Source of the DNA: Psychromarinibacter sp048262455
GTDB lineage: Bacteria > Pseudomonadota > Alphaproteobacteria > Rhodobacterales > Rhodobacteraceae
Reading direction: 5' to 3'
Assembly (NCBI GenBank): GCA_048262455.1
Contig: JBLXFD010000004.1
Coordinates: 139,377-203,376, forward strand
Length of the DNA: 64,000 nt
Shown here: one piece after another, positions 49,648-57,026 of the stretch
Position numbering within the stretch: position 1 is the first letter of the stretch
Layout of the letters: every line of letters begins with the position of its first letter
Notes under the pieces: model-generated
Seen by the model: only the letters and a program-made list of their open reading frames with translations
What the model was told of the DNA's origin: nothing
The model's database searches: none
Program-made: the position numbers and the translations under genes

Positions 49648-50859
49648 ATGAAACGGATCCTAGCGGCGGCGGCGCTCGCCTGTGCCACCGCCCTGCCCGC
49701 CTGGGCTCAGGACGATTTCTACGCCGGCAAGACGGTGACTTACATCATCGCCACCAACCCCGGCGGAAACTACGATGCCTACGGCCGGCTGATCGGCCGG
49801 CACCTGGAAGAGAAGCTCGGCGCTGACAAGGTGATCTTCAAGAACCTGCCGGGCGCCGGGCATATCGTGGGGGCAAACTCGCTGTATGCCGCCGATCCCG
49901 ACGGGCTGACCATCGGCACCTTCAACACCGGCCTGATCTACGCGCAGATCCTGCAGCGGCAAGGGATCGAGTTCGACCTGAACGCGTTCGAGTGGATCGG
50001 CAAGGCCGCCGCCGACCCGCGGGTCATGGTGCTGTCTAACAACAGCGGCATGTCCAGCTTCGAGGACCTGCTGAACAGCGAGGAGAAAAAGCTGTTCGCC
50101 GCCTCGGGCGTCGGCTCGGCCTCCTATACCGAGACCAAGATGCTGGCGGACGGGCTGGAGCTGAACATCGAGATGATCCCCGGCTACCAGGGCAACGAGG
50201 GCGAGATGGCGATGATGCGCGGCGAGGTGATCGGGCAGGTCGGTTCCCTGTCGTCGCTTCAGCCCTTCATCGACGCCGGCAACGGCTTTCTCGCCATCGC
50301 GATCGGCGGGGACGCCGAACCGAAGGCGATGGACTTCGCGACGACCGACAAGGGCCGTTCAATCATCTCGCTGATCGAGGCGATGTCGGCGCTTGGCCGC
50401 CTGACCGCCGCGCCCCCGGGCACGCCCGAGGACCGGGTGGAGACCCTGCGCGCGGCCTACATGGCGGTGATGGAGGACGAGGACTTCCTCGCCGAGGCCG
50501 CCAAGCTGAACCTGCCGGTGGAACCCGCGCCGGGGGAAGAGGTGGAAAAGCTGGTGAAGGCAGCGCTGCAGCAGAGCCCCGAGACGGTGGCGATCATCTC
50601 TGCCGCGCTCAATGTCGAGATCCCGACGATCAAGGTTTCCTCCGAGATCCTGTCGCTGGGCGACCGCAACAAGGCGTTCGAGTTCATGTCGGGCGAGGCA
50701 AAGCTGACCGCCGAGATCTCCGGCTCGCGCACCGCGCTGACCATCGACGGCGAGACGGCAGAGCGCGACGCGCTGGTGGTCGGCATGGTCTGCGACATCG
50801 AGTACGACCCGAACCACGAGGCCAACGAGCCGAAATCCATGGCCTGCACAAGCAACTGA
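49648..50859 (+). CDS. Tripartite tricarboxylate transporter substrate-binding protein (TctC/Bug-like)
   Basis: A 403-aa periplasmic protein. Residues 1-20 (MKRILAAAALACATALPAWA) are a signal peptide cleaved before QDDFYAGKTVTYIIATNPGG. The NPGGNYDAYGRL loop matches the family's ligand-binding PGGxxD. It is longer than typical Bug proteins (about 320 aa); the extra roughly 70 residues at the C-terminus, from about residue 330, end in a Cys-containing segment (VGMVCDIEYD...MACTSN). ATG follows GGGAGGAGAAAGCGAC. It most likely serves the TctAB pair at 45268-47233. A strong terminator follows 25 bp after the stop. Confidence 0.88.
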   Translation: MKRILAAAALACATALPAWAQDDFYAGKTVTYIIATNPGGNYDAYGRLIGRHLEEKLGADKVIFKNLPGAGHIVGANSLYAADPDGLTIGTFNTGLIYAQILQRQGIEFDLNAFEWIGKAAADPRVMVLSNNSGMSSFEDLLNSEEKKLFAASGVGSASYTETKMLADGLELNIEMIPGYQGNEGEMAMMRGEVIGQVGSLSSLQPFIDAGNGFLAIAIGGDAEPKAMDFATTDKGRSIISLIEAMSALGRLTAAPPGTPEDRVETLRAAYMAVMEDEDFLAEAAKLNLPVEPAPGEEVEKLVKAALQQSPETVAIISAALNVEIPTIKVSSEILSLGDRNKAFEFMSGEAKLTAEISGSRTALTIDGETAERDALVVGMVCDIEYDPNHEANEPKSMACTSN

Positions 50860-50884
50860 CCCCCGCCACTCACGCGGAACACCA

Positions 50885-50917
50885 CGGCGCCCCCTTTGAA
50901 CGGGGGGCGCCGTTTTT
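50885..50917 (+). terminator. Rho-independent terminator after the binding-protein gene
   Basis: Stem CGGCGCCCCC (50885-50894) with GGGGGGCGCCG (50902-50912), loop of about 7 nt, then TTTTT. It ends the rightward unit and lies 9 bp from the end of the converging TPP-enzyme gene. Confidence 0.88.
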
Positions 50918-50925
50918 CGTTGGGA

Positions 50926-52680
50926 TCAGCGGTGGCGGGTGATCACGTCCACCAGCGCGGGCTTGCCGGACTTCACCACCTCCAGCGCCCGGCGCAGTGC
51001 CGGGGCCACGGCGTCGGGCGTGTCGATTGGCCCCTCGGCCCACATGCCCATGCCCTTGGCGATGGTGGCGAAGTCGGGTTCCGGATCGAAGATGTCCATG
51101 CCGATATGCGCCTTGCCCTCGTCGGTGCCGCGCTGGCGGGCCATCCGGATCTGGTGGTGCCAGTCGTTGTAGTAGGCGCGGTTGTTGAACATCACGATCA
51201 GCAGCGGGATCTCGTGCTTGGCCGCGGTCCACAGCGCGCCGGCGTCGTACATCAGGTCGCCGTCGGGCTGGATCGCGACGCAGACGCGGTCGGTGTTCTT
51301 GTGCGCCAGCGCCACCCCGAGGCTCATGCCGATCTGCGTCGAGGTGCCCAGCCCCTTGCCGGGATGCCGGTGCGGCGCGTCGAAATCCCAAAGCTTGCGG
51401 GTCCACTGCCGCAGGGTGCCGGAGGTCAGCACCCAGTCCTCGTCCCGGATCACCGACCAGACCTCCTCCGCCATCCGCGCGGTGGTCAGCGGTGATGCGT
51501 CCCGGTCCACCTTCGCAGCCTCGGCCCAGCCCGCGAAGATCTCGTCGTGCCGCGCCTTGATCCGTTCCTTCCGCGCCGCGATCTTGGCGGGGAGCGAGGC
51601 GTCCGCCGCGATCAGCCGCTCGGCGATCCCGGTCATCTGCGGCATGACGAGGCGCGGGTCGCCCAGCGCCGACAGGGTCTTGGGCAGGTAGCGCCCGTAG
51701 TCCAGCGACCACGACCCGATGCCGGTCTCGTGGAACCCCACCTCCATCCAGGCGCAATCATCCGACAGGTAGCTGTCCAGCTGCCGCGTGGTGCTGTCCA
51801 GCTTGGCCGTGGCCTTTTCCCAGTCCACCACGTCGAGCGCCAGGATCGCGTCCGCCTGCGCCAGGCTCTCCGTGTCCATCGACAGCGCCTGCGGGTGGCG
51901 GTTCGGGAAACACAGGGCCGAGTTCACGTCCCAGACCGCGACCCCCAGCGTCTCGGCCAGCGTCACCAGCTTGTCGAAGTTGCCGGGCTGTCGGCCGGTG
52001 AACTCGGCCATGATCCAGGGGCGTTCCGCATGCAGCAGGCGGGTGACGATCGCCTCCAGCACCTCGGGGTCGGCGGCCATCGGCGCGGGCGCCTTCTGCA
52101 CCGAGGCGTCGGGCATCTTCACCGCCTCGGTCAGCGGCGTCTCCTGCAGCAGCGCGTCGTAGCACAGGTAGATGGGCCCCGCCGGCTCTGTCACCATGGC
52201 CGAGTAGGCCCGCATGAAGCTGTCGGGCACCCCGGCGATGTTGTGGGGCTGGTAGTCGAACTTGGTGAAGTTGCGCACCGCGTCCCCCTGGCTTTGCGCG
52301 GTGTGGTGCCAGTCCGATCGGGGGCGGCGCTTGCTTTCGTCCATCGGGCCGGTGGCGCCGAGGATGAACACCGGCGCCCGGTCGGTGAAGGCGTAGTAGA
52401 TCGCCATCTGCCCGTGCAGCAGCCCCACCAGGTCGTGCAGGATGCAGGCCATCGGCTTGCCCGCCGCCTTGGCATAGCCATGGGCGATCTGCACCGCGGT
52501 TTCCTCGTGCTGGCACACCAGCATCTTCGGGTTGTCGCCGCCGTAGTTCACCAGGCTGTCGTGCAGCCCGCGGAACGAGGCGCCGGGGTTGATGGCGATA
52601 TACTCGAACTCGTAGTGCTGCAGCAGGTCGACGATCACGTCGGACTGGTACTTTCGGTAGGTCTCGGTGTCGTCGGTCAT
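50926..52680 (-). CDS. Thiamine-diphosphate-dependent enzyme (acetolactate synthase / benzoylformate decarboxylase superfamily)
   Basis: A 584-aa TPP enzyme, a paralogue of the one at 12516. The activating Glu is in CQHEETAVQ (about residue 58). The Mg-TPP motif runs from AIQPDGDLMYDAGALW (about 470) to VMFNNRAYYNDWH (about 500); the usual GDG is PDG here. The N-terminal NPGASFRGLHDSLVN nearly repeats the paralogue's motif. ATG 52680 follows GGAGTTTCGC. It is the last gene of an eight-gene operon starting with the bicupin at 58142. Probably cleaves or decarboxylates a 2-oxo acid intermediate; substrate unknown. Confidence 0.88.
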   Translation of the reverse strand: MTDDTETYRKYQSDVIVDLLQHYEFEYIAINPGASFRGLHDSLVNYGGDNPKMLVCQHEETAVQIAHGYAKAAGKPMACILHDLVGLLHGQMAIYYAFTDRAPVFILGATGPMDESKRRPRSDWHHTAQSQGDAVRNFTKFDYQPHNIAGVPDSFMRAYSAMVTEPAGPIYLCYDALLQETPLTEAVKMPDASVQKAPAPMAADPEVLEAIVTRLLHAERPWIMAEFTGRQPGNFDKLVTLAETLGVAVWDVNSALCFPNRHPQALSMDTESLAQADAILALDVVDWEKATAKLDSTTRQLDSYLSDDCAWMEVGFHETGIGSWSLDYGRYLPKTLSALGDPRLVMPQMTGIAERLIAADASLPAKIAARKERIKARHDEIFAGWAEAAKVDRDASPLTTARMAEEVWSVIRDEDWVLTSGTLRQWTRKLWDFDAPHRHPGKGLGTSTQIGMSLGVALAHKNTDRVCVAIQPDGDLMYDAGALWTAAKHEIPLLIVMFNNRAYYNDWHHQIRMARQRGTDEGKAHIGMDIFDPEPDFATIAKGMGMWAEGPIDTPDAVAPALRRALEVVKSGKPALVDVITRHR

Positions 52681-52703
52681 GCGAAACTCCGTCGGTTGGG
52701 GGG

Positions 52704-53222
52704 TCAGGGGACCGGGGCGGGCGCGCCGAAGCCGGTGATCAGCCCGGCGAGCATCGCCAGCGCTCCGGCCGCGAAGGGCACCGGCAGCGCCGCCACCGCC
52801 CGCAGGCGCAGGAACGAAGCGCCCAGCAGCGGCAATTCGTAGATGAAGATCCGGTGCGCGGCGTAGATGCTCCAGGAGGTGACGAAGGTCACCAGCGCGG
52901 CGGGCGAGGCCCCGGCCTTGGCGAAGACCGCGGCGATGGCGAAGGCGATGACCGGACCGGCGGGCACCAGCAGCCCGGTGGCCGCGGCAACCGGCAGCGC
53001 CCAGAGCCCGGCATCGTCGCCCAGGTAGCCGGAGATGGCGCGCTTGGGGATCAACTCGGCGATGAACCCGGCGGCGAGAAGCGCGCATAGCATGCGCGGG
53101 ACGAGCTTGGCGAACTGCTCCAGGAACCGCTTCAGCACCGGCCCCGCGTCCACCCGTTTGCGCCAGGCGACGCCGATGAGGATGACCAGCAGGCCCAGCA
53201 GGATGAGGAAGCCGACGCTCAT
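52704..53222 (-). CDS. Half-size permease, second of a tandem pair
   Basis: A 172-aa membrane protein with about five helices. The segment LLVPAGPVIAFAIAAVFAKA and then FVTSWSIYAAHRIFIYELPL closely parallels ATAAGAVTPGGPSSAYALLA and YITSWATLGMQRILLWDVPF in the next gene. The pattern recalls YraQ/ArsP-type permeases (PF03773), which normally have both halves in one chain. Its start overlaps the upstream half by 4 bp, so the two are co-translated and probably form a heterodimer. In this operon, next to a Ni/Co transporter, the substrate may be a metal or a pathway metabolite. Confidence 0.75.
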   Translation of the reverse strand: MSVGFLILLGLLVILIGVAWRKRVDAGPVLKRFLEQFAKLVPRMLCALLAAGFIAELIPKRAISGYLGDDAGLWALPVAAATGLLVPAGPVIAFAIAAVFAKAGASPAALVTFVTSWSIYAAHRIFIYELPLLGASFLRLRAVAALPVPFAAGALAMLAGLITGFGAPAPVP

Positions 53223-53821
53223 GCCCGTGCCGGGCGGTCGCCACCGGCCGGCTCGTCCTTGATCCGCAGCGCGAAGGGCAGCCGCCGGGCGATCAGCCCC
53301 GCGAGGATCGGCAGCGGCAGGCTGACCAGCACCCGCAGGAGGGCGAACTCGGCGCCCATGAAGGGCACGTCCCACAGCAGGATGCGCTGCATCCCCAGCG
53401 TCGCCCAGGAGGTGATGTAGGCCACCATCGCGCCCCGGTCCGCGCCCGAGACCGCCAGCACCGCCAGCAGCGCATAGGCCGAGGACGGCCCGCCCGGCGT
53501 CACCGCACCCGCGGCGGTGGCGATGACCAGGCCCATCAGGCCGCTTTCCGTCCCCACCAAGGCAGAAATCCGGTCCCGCGGCAGCATGATCCAGATCAGC
53601 GCCGCGATGGACAGCGCCACCACCACCCGGGGCAGCAGGTCCAGCAGCAGCTCGCCATCGTGAAGCACCGCGCGGACCACCACGTCGGGCCCCTTGATCG
53701 TCCAGCACAGGGCCCCTGCCGCCACCGCCACGGCCGCGAAGCCCCAGAACCCCCGGCCGAACCCGTCCAGCAGCACCGCGCGCCGCCAGGCCGGGTCGGA
53801 GAGGAAGGCGAAACGTGCCAC
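53219..53821 (-). CDS. Half-size permease, first of a tandem pair
   Basis: A 200-aa membrane protein with about five to six helices, starting after a short cytoplasmic N-terminus (MARFAFLSDPAWRRAVLLDG). The core TAAGAVTPGGPSSAYALLAV followed by YITSWATLGMQRILLWDVPFMGAE matches the same positions of the downstream half, so the pair arose by duplication. The C-terminus is charged (RIKDEPAGGDRPARA). It begins 16 bp after the His-tailed protein gene. The likely functional unit is the two-protein complex. Confidence 0.75.
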   Translation of the reverse strand: MARFAFLSDPAWRRAVLLDGFGRGFWGFAAVAVAAGALCWTIKGPDVVVRAVLHDGELLLDLLPRVVVALSIAALIWIMLPRDRISALVGTESGLMGLVIATAAGAVTPGGPSSAYALLAVLAVSGADRGAMVAYITSWATLGMQRILLWDVPFMGAEFALLRVLVSLPLPILAGLIARRLPFALRIKDEPAGGDRPARA

Positions 53822-53837
53822 GCTAAGGTCTCCGGGA

Positions 53838-54275
53838 TCAGTGGTGATGGTGTGAGTGCGGCTCGTCGTGGCTATGGCCGTGCTGGCGGTCCTGCTCTGC
53901 CCGGTAGTCTGCCGCCAGGCGCCGCGGCTCCGCGTGCCCCTCGCTGACTGCCTCGATCAGCGCGCGGAACAGGTCCGCCTCGGGGGGCAGCTGACCGGCG
54001 AGGAACCCCGCCAGCCGCGCCAGGGCGATCGCCTGCCCGGCCAGCGCGTCGACGGTCTCGTCTTCCTCGGCGGCGGCGATGTCGGCCATGGCGCGGGACA
54101 GCCCGCCGCGGAACACCTGCTCCATGTAGGCCGCGCGGCCCGCGGCCTCGGCCAAGCCCCGGGGCGGCGACGCGGCCGCCTCGCCCGGTGCCAGCCCCTG
54201 CTGGCGCGCCATCACGCGCAGCTGTTCCAGAAGGTCCTGTCCGACCTGCACCTGTTCGTCGATCTCACCGCACAT
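53838..54275 (-). CDS. Small helical protein with His-rich C-terminal tail
   Basis: A 145-aa soluble, largely helical protein of unknown family. The last 14 residues are HGHSHDEPHSHHHH, a likely Ni/Co/Zn-binding tail, while the first 120 residues contain few His and several Glu/Ala-rich helices. A size near 15 kDa and such a tail recall metallochaperones or metal stores (for example the His tails of nickel accessory proteins), but the body resembles none that I recognise. It sits between the Ni/Co transporter (32 bp) and the half-permeases (16 bp), which supports a role in metal handling. Confidence 0.72.
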   Translation of the reverse strand: MCGEIDEQVQVGQDLLEQLRVMARQQGLAPGEAAASPPRGLAEAAGRAAYMEQVFRGGLSRAMADIAAAEEDETVDALAGQAIALARLAGFLAGQLPPEADLFRALIEAVSEGHAEPRRLAADYRAEQDRQHGHSHDEPHSHHHH

Positions 54276-54307
54276 GGCTTACTCCTTCACTCGTTCGCGA
54301 TGCGCGC

Positions 54308-55093
54308 TTACAGCGCGCCAAGGCTTTCCACCGCGAGGGTGCCCCCGACCCAGACCGCCAGCATGCCGATCCCGGCCATCGCCACCGGCCGCATCCATGC
54401 GGCGCCGCGTTCCAACAGGCCCAGCGGCAGGCTGGCCACCGCGCTCAGCGCCGCCATGCCCACCAGCGAGCCGATGCCGAAGACCGCGCAATAAGCCAGC
54501 GCCTGCCCGATGCTGTCGGTCGCCGCCACGGTCAGCACCAGCAGCCCCGCCGAGCCCGCAGCCCCGTGCACCAGCCCGACCCCCAGCGTGCCCAGGTGCG
54601 CCGGCGCGGGATGGGCGTGGCCGTGGGGCGAGGCCGCATGGGGGCGGGTCTCGTTCTTGTGGCTGTGGGCGTGGATATGGCGGTGGCCGTCGTGTTCGTG
54701 GGCATGGATGTGCACCCGGTCCCGGCGCAGGCGCCACAGCACCCGCAGGCCCAGTCCGGCGATCATCAGACCCACTGCCAGTTCCAGCCCCGCCTCCAGC
54801 CGGCCCGAGATGGTCAGTCCGAAGGCGATCACGACGGCGCAGATCACGAACAGCGCCAGCGTGTGACCGAAGCCCCAGGCGACGCCGCGGGCGATCAGGC
54901 GACGGGGGCCGTCCTCACGGTCCGTCATCGCCGCCACCGCGGCCAGGTGGTCGGCGTCCAGAGCATGGGCCATGCCGATGGCGAAACCCAGCGCGAGAAA
55001 GGCCCAGCTCCCGGAAAGCCCGACCGCCACGCCGAACGCCCCCAGCAGCGCCGCGCCCGTCACGAGGGGGGTCTTCGTGCCCACGCCGCTCAT
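54308..55093 (-). CDS. Nickel/cobalt transporter, NiCoT-like, with His-rich loop
   Basis: A 261-aa membrane transporter. The NiCoT signature HALDADH (His-x4-Asp-His) is at residues 43-49 in helix 2, followed by GFGHTLALFV. A cytoplasmic loop of about residues 128-166 holds roughly 15 His (HIHAHEHDGHRHIHAHSH and on). A C-terminal set of helices with VHGAAGSAGLLVLTV follows. It imports Ni or Co (Ni versus Co not decidable from sequence). The start overlaps the next upstream gene by 4 bp. Location inside a catabolic operon, not beside urease, hydrogenase or cobalamin genes, is unusual. Confidence 0.9.
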   Translation of the reverse strand: MSGVGTKTPLVTGAALLGAFGVAVGLSGSWAFLALGFAIGMAHALDADHLAAVAAMTDREDGPRRLIARGVAWGFGHTLALFVICAVVIAFGLTISGRLEAGLELAVGLMIAGLGLRVLWRLRRDRVHIHAHEHDGHRHIHAHSHKNETRPHAASPHGHAHPAPAHLGTLGVGLVHGAAGSAGLLVLTVAATDSIGQALAYCAVFGIGSLVGMAALSAVASLPLGLLERGAAWMRPVAMAGIGMLAVWVGGTLAVESLGAL

Positions 55094-55671
55094 GCCCGCA
55101 GCGCCGTCAGCATGGCAGGGATAAAGTCGTCATCCTGCGCCACCACCAGAACCCGTGCGAACCGGCGCATGGCGTTCACCACCTTCGCGACGTCGCGGTC
55201 GCTGCGCCCCTGCCCCAGCGCCAGCCCGGCGCACATGATCTTGCGCTCGAAGCATTCGCGCGCGATCACCTCGGCCGCGCCCTCGCCGCTGCCGTCGGTG
55301 GCCAGCAGCACCACGACGTCGGCACCCGCCAGTTCGTCGGCCAGCACCGCCTTCGCGCCGCCGGGATGGCTGAGCGGCAGGTCCGCCGCCGCGCTGTCCG
55401 GCGTGACGGGCCCCCGCGCCGACACGGTCAGGAAATGCGCGTCGTCCCAAGGGGATTCCGTGACCCCGTACATCGCCTCGGCCGCCGCCGGGTCCAGCGC
55501 GAAGATCCGCGAGGTCCGGGCGCGGGAGTTGGGCGACTGGATCCGGTAGCGCGCCTCCTCGGCGCTGGCCGCGCGCGCGCAGCCGTGCAGCATGGTCGGA
55601 TGATCGACCGGGCCGCGGCCGGCGCGGGTGGCGTTGTCGGCCTCGAAGATGTCGTCGGAATCGTGGGGCAT
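55090..55671 (-). CDS. Conserved-looking hypothetical protein in the metal/catabolic operon
   Basis: A 193-aa soluble protein that I do not recognise. The N-terminal half is charged and contains MLHGCARAASAEEARYRIQ and SPNSRARTSRIFALDP. The C-terminal half (from about residue 110) alternates hydrophobic strands and helices: ADELAGADVVVLLATDGSGE, then IMCAGLALGQGRSDRDVAKV and VLVVAQDDDFIPAML, like a Rossmann-type alpha/beta domain. Two Cys (CARAA, REC...MC region) are seen. It lies 10 bp after the Rieske gene and overlaps the NiCoT start. A role linking metal supply and enzyme maturation is a guess. Confidence 0.6.
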   Translation of the reverse strand: MPHDSDDIFEADNATRAGRGPVDHPTMLHGCARAASAEEARYRIQSPNSRARTSRIFALDPAAAEAMYGVTESPWDDAHFLTVSARGPVTPDSAAADLPLSHPGGAKAVLADELAGADVVVLLATDGSGEGAAEVIARECFERKIMCAGLALGQGRSDRDVAKVVNAMRRFARVLVVAQDDDFIPAMLTALRA

Positions 55672-55681
55672 GTGCGGGGTC

Positions 55682-56968
55682 CTAGACCGAGGTCTGCTTG
55701 ACGCCGTGGCGGACGGTCAGGTCCTCTGCCATGGCGTCCTGGAACGGCTCGTCCTGCGGCAGCACCCGCGCGGCAGAGCGCACCATCTGGTGTTCCGGCA
55801 CCCGGCCCGGCGGCTGCTCGCCCTTGTCGCGCAGCGCGATGACCGCCTTGCGCAGCCGGTGGCGGGCCATGATGATGCCGTTGTCGGTGGACACCAGGTT
55901 TTCCTTGGTGCGGTCCACCACGGGCCCCATGCTTTCCTGCAGGCTGGCGTCCTGCATCGCGATCCCCCAGACGCCCGAGTAGCTGTCGCCGCGCTTCTGC
56001 GCCTCGCGGTCCATCAGGTAGTCGTTGTCCTTGTTCTGCAGCGGCCGGAAGGTGCCGGGAACGTACTGGTTGTGCACTCCGTAGCCGTCGATCATCGCCT
56101 GCCGCTCGCTGTCGGTCAGCGCCCGCGTCGGGTGGTAGTCGAAGGACCAGGCCCAGCAGTTGTGGTCGTCGATCGGGATCCAGAAGTGCCCGTGCATCGG
56201 GTGGTCGCCGCGCGGCGGCACCATGGTGAAGGAGGGCATGATCCACGGCGTCACGCGCCAGTAGTAGTGGCCTTCCTCGGCCATCCGCCGGGCGCCGATG
56301 TGCAGCCCGCCGTCGGATTGCACCACCTCGAACACCGGCTTCTTGTCGTTCTCGTTGTACTGATTGCCCTTGGCGCCCTTGAACAGCGGGTCGGACTTCA
56401 GCCCCCCCGAGTGCAGGAACGACACGTGGCTGCTGTCGATGCCGCCCTCCATCGCCTGCAGCCAGTTGCACTCCTGCCAGCGCTTGGAGGTGTAGGTCTG
56501 ATCCTCCGGCACCGTCGCGAATTCCCAGGTCGGCTCCGGCGGCCGTTCGTCCTTGTCGCCCATGTGGGTCCAGAGCACGTCACCGATCTTGATCAGCGGA
56601 TAGCCCTTCAGCTTGATCTTCTCGCAGAAGCCCGACTCCTCCGGCTCAGAGGGCACCTCGATGCACTGGCCGGTATAGTCGTACTTCCACCCGTGGTAGG
56701 GGCAGCGCAGGCCGTCCTCCTCGTTGCGGCCGAACCACAGCGACACGCCGCGGTGGGCGCAGAACTCGTCCATCAGCCCGTAGCGGCCCTTGCTGTCGCG
56801 GAAGGCGATCAGCCGCTCGCCCAGCAGTTTGACGCGGACCGGGGCGCAGTCGTTCTCCGGCAGTTCCCGCGCCAGCAGCGCCGGGATCCAGTATTGCCGG
56901 AACAGATCGCCCATGGCCGTGCCCGGATCTGTCTGTGTCAGCAGGTCGTTGACTTCCTTGCGAAGCAT
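55682..56968 (-). CDS. Rieske ring-hydroxylating oxygenase alpha subunit (phthalate 4,5-dioxygenase-like)
   Basis: A 428-aa oxygenase. The Rieske cluster is held by C70, H72, C89 and H92 (CAHRGVSLWF...CPYHGWKYD). The mononuclear iron site is in GIDSSHVSFLHSGG, giving H181 and H186, with D178 as electron bridge; the third ligand lies further on. Length and the VSFLHSG pattern resemble the phthalate 4,5-dioxygenase oxygenase, which has no beta subunit, and no beta-subunit gene is seen here either. ATG 56968 sits 58 bp after the bicupin stop, with a hairpin between. The reductase is likely the flavoprotein at 60969. Confidence 0.92.
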   Translation of the reverse strand: MLRKEVNDLLTQTDPGTAMGDLFRQYWIPALLARELPENDCAPVRVKLLGERLIAFRDSKGRYGLMDEFCAHRGVSLWFGRNEEDGLRCPYHGWKYDYTGQCIEVPSEPEESGFCEKIKLKGYPLIKIGDVLWTHMGDKDERPPEPTWEFATVPEDQTYTSKRWQECNWLQAMEGGIDSSHVSFLHSGGLKSDPLFKGAKGNQYNENDKKPVFEVVQSDGGLHIGARRMAEEGHYYWRVTPWIMPSFTMVPPRGDHPMHGHFWIPIDDHNCWAWSFDYHPTRALTDSERQAMIDGYGVHNQYVPGTFRPLQNKDNDYLMDREAQKRGDSYSGVWGIAMQDASLQESMGPVVDRTKENLVSTDNGIIMARHRLRKAVIALRDKGEQPPGRVPEHQMVRSAARVLPQDEPFQDAMAEDLTVRHGVKQTSV

Positions 56969-56990
56969 CGCGGGGCTCCCTTGTTGCGGT

Positions 56991-57015
56991 GCGGACCGGC
57001 GGGGGCGCGGTCCGC
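56991..57015 (-). other. Intercistronic hairpin between bicupin and Rieske genes
   Basis: GCGGACC (56991-56997) pairs with GGTCCGC (57009-57015) around an 11-nt GC-rich loop in the 58-bp gap. It may stabilise the upstream bicupin mRNA or reduce readthrough; there is no T tract. Confidence 0.4.
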
Positions 57016-57026
57016 GATTGAGTGTC

